Shown: positions 34,884-44,554 of the stretch, in pieces
Numbering within the stretch: position 1 is the first letter of the stretch
How the letters are laid out: every line of letters starts with the position of its first letter
Assembly: GCF_900114255.1 (NCBI RefSeq)
Contig: NZ_FOSL01000001.1
Coordinates: forward strand, 682,001-746,000
From: Neomesorhizobium albiziae
GTDB taxonomy: Bacteria; Pseudomonadota; Alphaproteobacteria; Rhizobiales; Rhizobiaceae
Direction: 5' to 3'
Length of the DNA stretch: 64,000 bases
Position numbers and translations under genes: made by a program
Notes under the pieces: generated by a model
Told to the model about the DNA's origin: nothing
The model's input: only the letters and a program-made list of their open reading frames with translations
Databases searched by the model: none

Positions 34884-36266
34884 ATGGACAAGTCAATTAC
34901 TCCGAACGACTTCCCTCAGAGGCTCCGCGCGAACCTCATTGACCAAGATCATCCGAGCTATGAAGAGGCTCGCATGCTCTACAACGCCATGATCGACAAA
35001 CGGCCACGCTGGATCGTCCCTTGCTCCGAGGTCGCCGATGTCGTCGCCGCGGTCAATTATGCCCGGGAGAAGCACTTGCTTCTTGCTATTCGCGGTGGCG
35101 GCCACAATGGCCCGGGTTTCGGCAGTTGCGATGGTGGCCTGGTCACAGACATGTCGCCGATGAAGCAGGTTGATGTCGATCCCGCCACGCGCACGGTTCG
35201 CGTTCAGGCCGGCTGTACCCAGGGCGACGTCGACCGCGCCACCAGCGTTCATGGGCTGGCGGTCCCGGCGGGGCTCGTCTCGACCACAGGCATCGCGGGG
35301 CTGACGTTGGGAGGAGGCACCGGCTATCTGACGCGCAAACACGGCCTCACCATCGACAATCTGATTGAGGTTGAGGTCGTTCTGGCGGACGGCAGCGTGG
35401 TCACGGCGAGCGACACCCGCCACCCGGAGCTGTTTTGGGCGCTGCGCGGTGGTGGCGGCAACTTCGGCGTCGTGACGAGTTTCACATTTCGGGTGCATCC
35501 GGCGAAGGATGTCTATGGCGGGCCAATCTTCTATGACCTCGCGCATGCTGCGAAGATCATGCGTTGGTACAGTGACTTTTTGTCCGAAGCCCCCCGGGAG
35601 CTCGGGATCTTCTTCGGCATCAAGACGGTACCCTCCTGTGACCCCTTCCCGCGCGAGATATGGGGAAGACGGATCTGCGCACTGATCAGCTGCTACAACG
35701 GCTCGGAGGCGGATGGCGTCCGGGCGATGCAGCCGGTGCGCGACGCACTTCCTCAACCGATCCTTGACGGCATGATGCAGATGCCTTTTGTCGATCTGCA
35801 GGCGCTGTTCGATCCACTGCTGCCCAAGGGACTGCAGTGGTACTGGAAAGGCGATTATGTTGACGACCTGTCCGATGCGGCAATCGCAGCACATGCCGAA
35901 TATGGCTCGAAGAGCCCAAGCGAACTGTCGCTAATGCATCTCTACCCCATCGACGGAGCGGTTCACGATGTGGCTCCGGACGCTACCGCCTGGGGCGCGC
36001 GGCGAGCCCGCTGGTCCATGGTTATCGCCGGTATCGATCCTGACCCGAGCAAGGCTCCGGAGCTGCGACGCTGGGCGAGCGAGTACTGGGCGGCGGTGCA
36101 CAAGCACAACCCCCATGGCGGCGCCTACATCAACTTCATGATGGCGGATGAAAGCGAGGCCCGCGTCCGTGCCTCCTACGGCGCCAACTATGAGCGACTT
36201 GCTGCGGTGAAGCGTAAGTTCGATCCCACGAACCTCTTCCGGGTAAACCATAACATCAGGCCTTAG
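34884..36266 (+). CDS. FAD-linked oxidase of the berberine-bridge type
   Basis: This cytosolic flavoprotein of about 460 residues has a PCMH FAD-binding domain at the N-terminus. The covalent-attachment His is in RGGGHNGPGF (about residue 75). LTLGGGTGYLTRKHGLTIDNL follows further on, and the C-terminal BBE element YGANYERLAAVKRKFDPTNLF is clear. The Cys that makes a second flavin bond in bicovalent members is replaced by Ser (LVSTTGIAGL), so single attachment is expected. I chose ATG 34884 because conserved sequence begins here; ATG-like starts further up at 34800 are possible. Substrates of this family are sugars or alcohols; none is indicated here. Confidence 0.85.
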   Translation: MDKSITPNDFPQRLRANLIDQDHPSYEEARMLYNAMIDKRPRWIVPCSEVADVVAAVNYAREKHLLLAIRGGGHNGPGFGSCDGGLVTDMSPMKQVDVDPATRTVRVQAGCTQGDVDRATSVHGLAVPAGLVSTTGIAGLTLGGGTGYLTRKHGLTIDNLIEVEVVLADGSVVTASDTRHPELFWALRGGGGNFGVVTSFTFRVHPAKDVYGGPIFYDLAHAAKIMRWYSDFLSEAPRELGIFFGIKTVPSCDPFPREIWGRRICALISCYNGSEADGVRAMQPVRDALPQPILDGMMQMPFVDLQALFDPLLPKGLQWYWKGDYVDDLSDAAIAAHAEYGSKSPSELSLMHLYPIDGAVHDVAPDATAWGARRARWSMVIAGIDPDPSKAPELRRWASEYWAAVHKHNPHGGAYINFMMADESEARVRASYGANYERLAAVKRKFDPTNLFRVNHNIRP

Positions 36267-36587
36267 GTCGACCCGGTAGCCTGTCCGCCCTTTGGGCCGC
36301 CCGCACCGAGGGCGGACAGGTCCGCTGCAGATACTTGGACCGCAAAGGCGATCGCTTCGTCGTATCCAAGCCTATCCGCCCGCTGCCACATCCCTGCCTC
36401 GAGTTGGATGGATATCTGCAGAGCGGCAAAGCGCAACATTCAGCCGTTTGACTTCACGTTGCCGTCTTTCATGCTAGCGACCGTCGACCACCCGAAATTC
36501 TTCTTAGAGCGGACCGACGTTTGGCGCTCCGCCTTATGCAACGAAATCAACTGAACCGGCTATACTGACCAACCACTCAGGGGCCGC
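36267..36587. other. Intergenic region between flavin oxidase and ABC exporter
   Basis: Apart from the inverted repeat at 36280-36320 just after the oxidase stop, these 320 bases contain only short frames without ribosome-binding sites. I see no gene here. Confidence 0.5.
36280..36320 (+). terminator. Inverted repeat after the flavin oxidase gene
   Basis: Perfect 12-bp arms CCTGTCCGCCCT / AGGGCGGACAGG flank a 17-nt loop, 14 nt downstream of the stop codon. The stem is strong, but no T-run follows, so a Rho-dependent or 3'-end-stabilising role is as likely as intrinsic termination. Confidence 0.55.
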
Positions 36588-38354
36588 TCACAATGACAAC
36601 GTGCCGTGCGCTGTCGAAGATGTTGGCTCCTTCCTGCCTTTCTCGCCATGCTGCGCGGTGTGGAGCCGGCTATAGATGCCGCCTCGGGCGACAAGAGCGT
36701 CATGCGAGCCCTCTTCGGCGATACCCGTTGCGTCAACGACGACGATCCTGTCCGCATTGCGTATCGTTGCCAGCCGGTGCGCGATTACCAGCGTGGTGCG
36801 ACCGTCCGAGAGTTCTGCCAGGGATTGCTGGATCTCGCGCTCGGTTTCGGTATCGAGCGCAGATGTCGCCTCGTCGAGAATGAGGATCGGCGGGTTCTTC
36901 AGGAACATCCGCGCAATCGCCAGGCGTTGCTTCTGGCCGCCGGAAAGTTTTACGCCGCGTTCGCCGATGATGGTGTCGAGGCCCTCCGGCAACGCGTCGA
37001 TCATCTCGTCGAGCCGCGCCCGCCGCGCCGCCTCGACGATGGCGCTTTCAGGCCCATCGAGACGTCCATAGGCGATGTTTTCGCGGATAGAGCCACCAAA
37101 CAGGAAAACGTCCTGCTGGACGATGCCGATCTGGCTGCGCAGTGAGGAAAGTGTCATATCGCGAATATCGACACCGTCGACCGTGATTGCGCCGGACTGC
37201 ACTTCATAGAAACGCGGCAGCAGCGAGCAGATCGTCGTCTTGCCGGCACCTGAAGGTCCGACAAACGCAATCGTCTGGCCGGCCGGAATGTCGAGATCGA
37301 CATCGCGCAGAATCAGCCGGTCGCCGCTGTAGCCGAAGCCGACGCTGCGGTAGCGGATGTCGCCCTTCAGGCTCTTCACATCGATCGCACCAGGTCGGTC
37401 GGCGATATCCGGTTCAGTGTCGAGCAGTTCCGTGTAACGGCGGAAACCGGCAATGCCTTTTGGATAAGTCTCGATGACCGAATTGATCTTCTCGATCGGC
37501 CGCACAAACACATTGACCAGAAGCAGAAAGCTGACGAAGCCGCCGTTGGAGAGTTGGCCGTCGATGACCAGATAGCTGCCGGCAATCATGACGACCAGTT
37601 GGATCAGGCGGATGCTCATGTAGTTCAGGGAACTGCTGGCGGCCATGATACGGTAGGCATTGAGCTTGGTTTCCCGGTAGCGCTGGTTGTCGTCAGCAAA
37701 CAGCCGTCTTTCGTGGTCTTCGTTGGCGAAAGCCTGAACGACCCGCATGCCGCCGACATTCTCCTCTATGCGGACATTGAAATCGCCGACCCGCCGGTAA
37801 AGCGCCCGCCAGTTGGTCTCCATGCGCTCGCCGTAGCGAATGGTCACCCAGGTGACCACCGGCACCACGCAGGCGGTGATCAGTGCCAGGTTCACGTTGA
37901 CTGTGAACATCAGCAGCAGCGCGCCGATGAACGTCATCACCGCGATGAACAGATCTTCCGGGCCGTGGTGAGCGACTTCGCCGATTTCCTCCAGATCCTT
38001 GGTCACCCGCGCCACCAGATGACCGGTCTTGTTGTTGTCGTAGAAGCGGAAGGAGAGTTTCTGGAGATGGTCGAAGCTCTTGCGCCGCATCTCCGTCTCG
38101 ATGTTGATGCCAAGCATGTGACCCCAATAGGTAACGATGGCCATTAGTGCTGTGTTGAACAGATAGATGACCAGCAACCCCGCTGCGGCGATGAGGATCA
38201 GCGTCCAGTTTTGACCGGGCAGCAGTTCATCGACAAAGACCTTCACCGCCATCGGGAAGCCGAGTTCCAGCAGGCCTGACAGAATCGCGCAGGAAAAATC
38301 GAGGATGAACAAGCCCTTGTAGGGCCGGTAATAGGAGAAGAACCGCTTGATCAT
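36588..38354 (-). CDS. ABC exporter half-transporter (MsbA-like)
   Basis: This 588-residue exporter has six N-terminal membrane helices (about 1-310) fused to an ATPase domain: Walker A GPSGAGKTT (about 370), signature LSGGQKQR, Walker B ILILDEATSALD. It should act as a homodimer in the inner membrane. It lies about 100 nt downstream of the siderophore-uptake genes on the same strand, so it may read through from them and could move a siderophore or lipid. The substrate is not determinable from sequence. Confidence 0.9.
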   Translation of the reverse strand: MIKRFFSYYRPYKGLFILDFSCAILSGLLELGFPMAVKVFVDELLPGQNWTLILIAAAGLLVIYLFNTALMAIVTYWGHMLGINIETEMRRKSFDHLQKLSFRFYDNNKTGHLVARVTKDLEEIGEVAHHGPEDLFIAVMTFIGALLLMFTVNVNLALITACVVPVVTWVTIRYGERMETNWRALYRRVGDFNVRIEENVGGMRVVQAFANEDHERRLFADDNQRYRETKLNAYRIMAASSSLNYMSIRLIQLVVMIAGSYLVIDGQLSNGGFVSFLLLVNVFVRPIEKINSVIETYPKGIAGFRRYTELLDTEPDIADRPGAIDVKSLKGDIRYRSVGFGYSGDRLILRDVDLDIPAGQTIAFVGPSGAGKTTICSLLPRFYEVQSGAITVDGVDIRDMTLSSLRSQIGIVQQDVFLFGGSIRENIAYGRLDGPESAIVEAARRARLDEMIDALPEGLDTIIGERGVKLSGGQKQRLAIARMFLKNPPILILDEATSALDTETEREIQQSLAELSDGRTTLVIAHRLATIRNADRIVVVDATGIAEEGSHDALVARGGIYSRLHTAQHGEKGRKEPTSSTAHGTLSL

Positions 38355-38453
38355 TGCCTTCGGCTTTGAACCACTCTTGGTAAGGGATTTTCTTTGCAGC
38401 TAATATGGCTGGTTTGGAAGAGCCTCAGCCGGCTTCCCGCCATACCAGCGGAG

Positions 38454-40466
38454 TCATTGCCTGCGCTTCCATAACAGCACCAGGAAATAAGGCCCACCGA
38501 CCAGGGCAGCGAGCAGACCGGCAGGGATCTGCCAGGGGAAGATCAGCATCCGGCCGGCCCAATCGGCGCAAAGAAGGATCAGGCCACCGAGGATTGCGGA
38601 AGCGAAAAGTTGCGGCCGGGCGCGCTGGAATCCCAGCATGCGCGCCATATGTGGCGCCATCAGTCCGACGAAACTCAAAGGCCCGATGACAAGCGTGGCC
38701 ACCGCCGTCGGCACCGAGATGAGTGCAAGCAGAACGAGCCGGACGCGGGTCAGCCCGAGGCCAAGACAAAGCGAGGCCGCTTCGCCAAGCGGCAGGATTT
38801 CCAGCCAGCGCGCCGTGAGCGGCACGATCGCCAGCAAAAGGATGGCGGTGAGAGCCGCGGTGAACGCATCGTTGACCGTCGCCGTGTACGTGGAGCCGGA
38901 CAGCCAAGCGATCAGGGTATCCAGCCGCGGATCTCCGCCTGCAAGTACCACTGCCGAGAAAGCCGACGCCATCGTCGCTACGGCAACGCCGGCAAGCAGC
39001 AGCCGGTCGGGCGCCAGCGCGTTCCGGTTGCCCGTGGGCGATATCAGCAGCAGGCTGACCACCGCGCCCATCAGCCCTGCCGCGAGCAGAGCCGGCCGAT
39101 TGAAGGTCGACAACGACACAAACAGCAGGAGGACGCCCAGCGCCGCACCGCCGGAAATGCCAAGCACCTCGGGCGCCGCCATCGGATTGCCGGTCATCCT
39201 CTGCATCATTGTACCGGCGACCGCCAGCATCGCGCCAGCGGACAACGCAACCGCGACTCTTGGTGCTCGCAGCGGCAGAAGCTCGACAAGCTCGCCCCAC
39301 GCAGCCCAGTGCCAACCGCCGGAGCCGCGCCCCATCGCAAGTGCCGCCCAAACGGCTACAGCCGTTACCACAAGTCCCGGCACCAGCCATGCCCACCCAT
39401 TGCGCCGACGCGCGACTGGCGACATCGCCCTATCACGATCCGGCGTGATCCGCATTCTTGGCAAAAGCAGAAACAACAGCGGCGCGCCGAGAAACGCCGT
39501 TGCGGTGCCTGCTGGAATTTCGGACGCGAACGGCAGTATCTGCACAAGCCTGTCGGTGAACCAGAGCAAGACCGCACCAGCAAGCGATGCCCAAATCATC
39601 CGCTGGCGCAGAGTCCGCGCACCGGCAAGCTTGACGAGTGCCGGCGCCGCCAAGGCCAGGAAACCAATGACACCGACAGCCGCAACGACAATCCCGCTTA
39701 GCGCAACTGCGATCCCCAGGCCGGAAAGCCGTGTCGAAATTGGACTGGCGCCGAGGCTGGCCGCGCTTTCGTCGCTGAGATCGAGCAACCGCAGTTGACG
39801 GCTCAGCAGAAAAGCGGCGCCAGCGCTGAGCAGCAGCCATGGCGCCAGCTTCAAGACCGTGGCGTTGCCATTCTGGACCAAGGACCCGCTCTGCCAGATG
39901 AAGAGTTCTGCTGAGTATTCACGGTTGGCCGCCATCAGCAAGGCACTGGCCGAACTGCAGGTCAGGCTGATGACAAGGCCGGCGATGATGATGGCGATCG
40001 GTGAGAAGCTGCGGCCTCTCGCCAACCCGAAAACGGCGAGTGTCGTGGCGGCGCCGCCGGCGATTGCGATCCATTCGCGACCGCTTTCCAACATCCAGGG
40101 CGCGTAGAGCGTGGCGATGGTCAGGGCGACACTGGCGCCCGCATTGGTACCGACGGTCGTTGGCTCGGCAAGCGGGTTGCGCAAAACCTGCTGGAGGATC
40201 GTGCCGGCGAGACCGAGCGCTGCGCCGGCGAGCAGGCTTATCGCAACGCGTGGCAGAAAGGCATGGCGATAAAGCAATTGTCTCGGGTCGGTGAAATCCG
40301 CCGCCACAAGGGCCCGCCACCACATGTCGGCAGGCAGAAGCCGAAGCAGCCCATCGATCGTCAGGCACGCCGCAACCAGCGCCGGAACACTCACCAGAAG
40401 CATCAGCCGCCAAGAGCCGTTGTCGTGGCGAAGATTATCACCGGCAGTGGCGCGCGTTGCCGTCAT
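38454..40466 (-). CDS. fhuB: Ferric hydroxamate ABC transporter permease, fused double FecCD
   Basis: This 670-residue inner-membrane protein is made of two fused FecCD permease halves (about 1-330 and 340-670), the layout that distinguishes FhuB from single-domain siderophore permeases. About 20 helices are visible, with the conserved GxxxAxxGxxxQ-like segment GAALGLAGTILQQVLRNPLA in the first half and a matching AGTMMQRMTGNPMAAPEVLG in the second. ATG 40466 overlaps the fhuD stop (ATGA). It works with FhuC and FhuD to import iron-hydroxamates. Confidence 0.92.
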   Translation of the reverse strand: MTATRATAGDNLRHDNGSWRLMLLVSVPALVAACLTIDGLLRLLPADMWWRALVAADFTDPRQLLYRHAFLPRVAISLLAGAALGLAGTILQQVLRNPLAEPTTVGTNAGASVALTIATLYAPWMLESGREWIAIAGGAATTLAVFGLARGRSFSPIAIIIAGLVISLTCSSASALLMAANREYSAELFIWQSGSLVQNGNATVLKLAPWLLLSAGAAFLLSRQLRLLDLSDESAASLGASPISTRLSGLGIAVALSGIVVAAVGVIGFLALAAPALVKLAGARTLRQRMIWASLAGAVLLWFTDRLVQILPFASEIPAGTATAFLGAPLLFLLLPRMRITPDRDRAMSPVARRRNGWAWLVPGLVVTAVAVWAALAMGRGSGGWHWAAWGELVELLPLRAPRVAVALSAGAMLAVAGTMMQRMTGNPMAAPEVLGISGGAALGVLLLFVSLSTFNRPALLAAGLMGAVVSLLLISPTGNRNALAPDRLLLAGVAVATMASAFSAVVLAGGDPRLDTLIAWLSGSTYTATVNDAFTAALTAILLLAIVPLTARWLEILPLGEAASLCLGLGLTRVRLVLLALISVPTAVATLVIGPLSFVGLMAPHMARMLGFQRARPQLFASAILGGLILLCADWAGRMLIFPWQIPAGLLAALVGGPYFLVLLWKRRQ

Positions 40467-41362
40467 GCCAAAGCGGCGAGAAAACCGGCAAAGCGGGCTG
40501 CAGCAGCCAGCCCTCCGAAAGGCCAGACCGGCGGGATCGCCGTGACCTTGCCTGCCTTGACGCATGGCAGGTTGGCCCACAGGCTGCTTTGCTCGATCCT
40601 GATCTTCACATGCAGCGGGATCGGCTCCAGCGACACGACCTGCGCCTCGCCGATCGCCACCAGTTCTTCGACGCCCATCGTTGCAAAACCCCAACTGTCG
40701 GTGGGACCGGTCCAGGCATTGACGATTCCCATGCGGTCGAGCACGTCCTGCAGCAGGCTCCCTCCGCCATAGACGCGCACGTGGCGGTCGTCGAACATGC
40801 TCACCACGGCAAGCGCCGCCGCCTGCCCCGTCAATCTAGCCCTTGCGTCTTCTATCGTCGCCGCCGTCTGCGCGATCAGGTGCCGAGCCTCGGCTTCGCG
40901 GCCAAGCCTTTCGCCGAGCTTCAGCGTTTCGGCTTCGGCCTGCCGGTACGGCGCCTGCGTACCGTCATAGAAGGGCACCATGTGCAGCGGCGCGATCCGC
41001 TTGAACGGCGCTTCGTCGAGCCCGAAACCGTAGGCCCCGGTTATCAGGTCCGGCTTGAGTTCCAGCAGCAGTTCGAGGTTAGGCTCACCGCGCGAGCCGA
41101 GGTCAAGACAGCCGGCGGGAAGCTCAGGTGCAACTGCCCAGTCGCGATAGCCCTTCGTGTCCGCGACCGCGATCGGCTCGATACCGAGAGAAATGACCAT
41201 TTCGGCCGACGTCCATTCAAGGCAGGCGATCCGCAATGGTTGCGCGGCAGATGCAGGCAGCACGCCTGCCACCCACCCCGCCGCTGCGAGCCCGCCAACA
41301 AATTGGCGACGTGTCGGCCGGGTGGCCGCGCATTCAACTGGTGATCCGAAGCGCGCTACCAA
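40463..41362 (-). CDS. fhuD: Ferric siderophore periplasmic-binding protein (FhuD-like)
   Basis: This 299-residue protein carries a twin-arginine-like signal (TRRQFVGGLAAAGW, cleavage near ASA-AQ, about residue 39), as known for FhuD in several bacteria. The bilobal binding-protein fold is evident (LKPDLITGAYGFGLDEA, SLEPIPLHVKI). No ATG exists before the Tat motif; a TTG at 41362 that overlaps the receptor stop is the only suitable start. It overlaps fhuB downstream, so receptor, FhuD and FhuB are coupled. Confidence 0.88.
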   Translation of the reverse strand: MVARFGSPVECAATRPTRRQFVGGLAAAGWVAGVLPASAAQPLRIACLEWTSAEMVISLGIEPIAVADTKGYRDWAVAPELPAGCLDLGSRGEPNLELLLELKPDLITGAYGFGLDEAPFKRIAPLHMVPFYDGTQAPYRQAEAETLKLGERLGREAEARHLIAQTAATIEDARARLTGQAAALAVVSMFDDRHVRVYGGGSLLQDVLDRMGIVNAWTGPTDSWGFATMGVEELVAIGEAQVVSLEPIPLHVKIRIEQSSLWANLPCVKAGKVTAIPPVWPFGGLAAAARFAGFLAALA

Positions 41363-43560
41363 CGATATTTCATCGAGCCGGTGATCTTGCGGCCCTCTCC
41401 GTAGAAGCAGCCCGAACTGCGAGCATAGCAGGTGGCGACATATGTCTTGTCGAACAGGTTGCTGGCGTTGAGCTGGAACTTCATGTTCTTCCAGTCATAG
41501 TGGATGGCAGCATCAACCAGCGTTGCCGAGGGCACCTCGAAGGAATTGGCATCGTCGCCAAAAGTCGACCCGATGTAGCGCACGCCGGCACCCAGGCCGA
41601 AACCCTCCAGCATGCCGCTTCGGAACGTATAATCGCCCCAGACCGAAAGGCGATGCCGTGGCACGCCATAAGGCGTGTTGCCACCGGTGCCTTCGTCATC
41701 GTCGAGAATTTCCATATCGATGTAGGCATAGGCAAGCTTGATGTCCCAGCCGGAGTCCAGGCTGGCCACGCCTTCCACCTCGACGCCGCGCGAGCGGATC
41801 TTGCCGGTCTGGAAGGGATCGTTGCCGAGATAGCGGACCACGTTCTCGCGCGTCAGGTCGAACGCCGCGACGGTGACGAAGCTGTTCCAGCCTTCGGGCT
41901 GGTATTTCACGCCGACTTCGTACTGCTCGCCGGTTTCCGGCTTGAAGGCCTCGCCATCGTTGTTTGTGCCGATCTCCGGATAAAACGACGTCGAATAGCT
42001 GAGATATGGCGCCAGCCCGATGTCGGAAAGGTAAACCAGGCCGACCCGGCCGGTGAAGGCATTGTCCGACTGCTCCGTGGTGCTGTCCGACATCTTGTCC
42101 AGCGTTTCGCTTTTCGCCCAATCCTGACGGCCGCCGAAGGTCAGCACCCAGTTTTCGTATTTGATCTGATCCTGCACATAGAGGCCGGCCTGCCATTGCC
42201 TGGTGTCGGTATCCTTATAGGCCGTCAGATCCGTCACCGGCGCGCCGTATACTGGATTGAAGATGTCATCGAGCGGGGCGACTGTCCCCGAGGCGCCCCA
42301 GTCGCTGTAGTCGGTATATTGGTAGTCGAGCCCCATCAGCAGCGTGTGGGCGAGCGGCCCCGTATCGAATGTCGCCTCGGTCTGGTTGTCGACCGAGAAG
42401 TTGCCGAGTTTCGAGCGGCCGGCATCCGCGTACCGATGGTAGGTATGGCCGTCGGGATCGAGGCCGGGTTCCAGATCTGGATTGGGGTTCGCGCCCCCGC
42501 CAAAAACGCCGAGTTGCTCGTCATTGTCGAGATAGGAATAGCGAGCGTTCTGCCTGACCATCCAGGTGTCATTGAACCGGTGCTCGAACTCGTAGCCGAG
42601 CATGGCGAGCGTCGGGTTGAATTCATCGAATGCCGGCTCACCCACGAAACGGCTGTTTGGCAGGCGCTGTCCATCCAGGCCCGGAAACACTGTCCCGTCG
42701 GCCGGGAGGAACTGGATGCCCCAGCCGGTTTTGTCACGTTGATAAGTCCCGAGCAGGGTAAGACTGGTGTCGGCATCGGGCTGCCATTTGAGCGAAGGCG
42801 CGATGAAAACGCGATCGTCGTTGACATAGTCGACGCCGGTGTCGCCATCGCGGAAAAGCCCGGTCAGCCGATAGCTTAATACGCCGGTCTCATCGACCTT
42901 GCCGCCCATGTCGAACTGGCCCTGGTAGCGGTCGAAGCTGCCGGCGCTAACCTCGACCTCGCGGAACGTTTCGTCGGTCGGGCGCTTGCTGACATAGTTG
43001 ATGATGCCGCCCGGACTGTTCTGGCCGTAGAGCACCGATGCGGGTCCGTGCAGGATTTCGAGGCGTTCGGCGCCATAAGGATCGAGCGACAAAAAGGTCG
43101 CGAAATCCGATCCCTTGAGGCGCAGCCCGTCCTTGTAGAAGGCCTCATCCGATACGTTGAAGCCACGGATCTGCAGGCCGTAACCGCGAGTATCGTTGCC
43201 CCACAGTTCGCCGCCGACACCCGCCGTGTAGCGCACGGCATTGCCGATGCTTTCCACATTCTGCGCCGCCATCTGGTCGGCAGTGACGACCGAAACCGAC
43301 TGCGGGTTCTCAATCAGCGGGGTGTCGGTCTTTGAACCGGTGGCGCTGCGCTGCGCAACATATCCATCAACTGGTCCCCAGGCCTTTTCGATCCGCTCCT
43401 GCACCGTGATGGTGTCGAGAACAACGGCGCCGCCCTCCTGCGCATGCGCCGCAACGCCGAGAAGTCCCAGTCCGAGCATTGTCTGAGACAAAAGACACAG
43501 CCGCCTTCTGTTAGCCTGGCCTAAGCCAAAAGCGGACTTGTCTTTGCTCATCCGTCCCAT
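41356..43560 (-). CDS. TonB-dependent siderophore receptor (FhuA/FoxA-like)
   Basis: The outer-membrane receptor has about 734 residues. A signal peptide (QTMLGLGLLGVAAHA) is followed by a TonB box region (VLDTITVQ), a plug domain (about 50-200, with NPQSVSVVTADQM and GPASVLYGQNSPGGIIN) and a 22-strand barrel ending in an aromatic residue (KYRW). It should capture a ferric siderophore, most likely a hydroxamate given FhuB/FhuD. ATG 43560 is used; ATG 43551 and a longer 5' frame are alternatives. It is divergent from fhuC, with a possible iron box between. Confidence 0.92.
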   Translation of the reverse strand: MGRMSKDKSAFGLGQANRRRLCLLSQTMLGLGLLGVAAHAQEGGAVVLDTITVQERIEKAWGPVDGYVAQRSATGSKTDTPLIENPQSVSVVTADQMAAQNVESIGNAVRYTAGVGGELWGNDTRGYGLQIRGFNVSDEAFYKDGLRLKGSDFATFLSLDPYGAERLEILHGPASVLYGQNSPGGIINYVSKRPTDETFREVEVSAGSFDRYQGQFDMGGKVDETGVLSYRLTGLFRDGDTGVDYVNDDRVFIAPSLKWQPDADTSLTLLGTYQRDKTGWGIQFLPADGTVFPGLDGQRLPNSRFVGEPAFDEFNPTLAMLGYEFEHRFNDTWMVRQNARYSYLDNDEQLGVFGGGANPNPDLEPGLDPDGHTYHRYADAGRSKLGNFSVDNQTEATFDTGPLAHTLLMGLDYQYTDYSDWGASGTVAPLDDIFNPVYGAPVTDLTAYKDTDTRQWQAGLYVQDQIKYENWVLTFGGRQDWAKSETLDKMSDSTTEQSDNAFTGRVGLVYLSDIGLAPYLSYSTSFYPEIGTNNDGEAFKPETGEQYEVGVKYQPEGWNSFVTVAAFDLTRENVVRYLGNDPFQTGKIRSRGVEVEGVASLDSGWDIKLAYAYIDMEILDDDEGTGGNTPYGVPRHRLSVWGDYTFRSGMLEGFGLGAGVRYIGSTFGDDANSFEVPSATLVDAAIHYDWKNMKFQLNASNLFDKTYVATCYARSSGCFYGEGRKITGSMKYRW

Positions 43561-43658
43561 ACCGTCTAACTTCGCGAAATCGTCCACGCTGCAACGCCCC
43601 CAACCATCTCTCGAACTGGTATCTTCGCCGGAACGATTCTTGCCGACGGACAATATGT

Positions 43659-43673
43659 TGACTATTGGAGTCA
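43659..43673. promoter_or_regulatory. Putative RirA-type iron-responsive operator
   Basis: TGA-N9-TCA, the core of the rhizobial IRO (RirA) motif, is found at 43659-43673 between the divergent receptor and fhuC genes. It is nested in a wider dyad, TTGACTA ... TAGTCAA (43658-43687). The position about 100 nt before the receptor start and 70 nt before fhuC suits repression of both when iron is sufficient. Confidence 0.5.
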
Positions 43674-43742
43674 TGTTTCTTAGTCAACCCGAACGGCGTG
43701 TGTCATCCACTGGCGCCGCCATGGGTTAAAGGGATAAGCTTT

Positions 43743-44534
43743 GTGACTTCAGCTGACGATCAGAACGCCTTCAGCATCAGCGAACTGAGCTTCACGACGG
43801 GCGAGCGAACGCTGCTTGGCCCTATCTCGCTCCAACTGGAGCGCGGACGGGTCTACGGCCTGATCGGCCACAACGGTTCCGGCAAGACGACGCTTGTCAA
43901 GCTTCTGGCCAGACAGCAGTCGCCAAGCTCAGGGACCATAACCTTCTCTGGCCGACCGCTACCGGCCTGGCGTCCACGCGAACTCGCCCGGGTACTTGCC
44001 TACCTTCCGCAGGCCACCCCGGCGGCAACCGGCCTGACCGTTCGCGAACTGGCAGCACTCGGCCGTTATCCCTGGCATGGTGCTCTTGGACGTTTCGGGC
44101 CCGAGGACCACCGCCATGTCGACGAAGCACTCACCCTCACCGACATGACAAGCTTCAGCGACCGTCTTGTCGATGAATTGTCCGGCGGCGAACGCCAGCG
44201 GGCATGGATCGCCATGCTGGTGGCGCAGGACGCCAGCGTGATGCTTCTCGATGAGCCGACGTCAGCGCTGGACATCGCCCATCAAGAAGAAGTGCTGGGA
44301 CTGGTGCAGGAACTCAGCCGCAAGCGCGGGCTGTGCGTGATCATAGTGCTGCATGACCCCAACATGGCGGCGCGGCATTGCGATGAACTGATCGCACTGA
44401 AGGAGGGAAAGCTCCTGACCCGCGGGACGCCGCACGAGATGATGAACGGCGACGTACTGAAAGGCATTTTTGGTGTGGAAATGGGCGTGTTCTTCCACCC
44501 GGAAACGGGCCAGCCGATCGGCTACGTTCAGTAG
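43743..44534 (+). CDS. fhuC: Ferric hydroxamate ABC transporter ATP-binding protein
   Basis: This 263-residue ATPase has Walker A GHNGSGKTT (about 38), signature ELSGGERQRAW (about 140) and Walker B VMLLDEPTSALD, the short form used by iron-siderophore importers. I chose GTG 43743 because AAAGGGA lies about 9 nt before it; the longer frame from 43665 would start inside the iron-box region. It is divergent from the receptor-fhuD-fhuB operon and supplies their energy. Confidence 0.92.
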   Translation: MTSADDQNAFSISELSFTTGERTLLGPISLQLERGRVYGLIGHNGSGKTTLVKLLARQQSPSSGTITFSGRPLPAWRPRELARVLAYLPQATPAATGLTVRELAALGRYPWHGALGRFGPEDHRHVDEALTLTDMTSFSDRLVDELSGGERQRAWIAMLVAQDASVMLLDEPTSALDIAHQEEVLGLVQELSRKRGLCVIIVLHDPNMAARHCDELIALKEGKLLTRGTPHEMMNGDVLKGIFGVEMGVFFHPETGQPIGYVQ

Positions 44535-44554
44535 ACAAACTTTGCGTTTGCGCG

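Noticed and set aside
41236-42879. 547-codon plus-strand frame opposite the TonB receptor
   Set aside because: It is antisense to a clear receptor gene, and long antisense frames are common in high-GC DNA; the translation has no recognisable domains.
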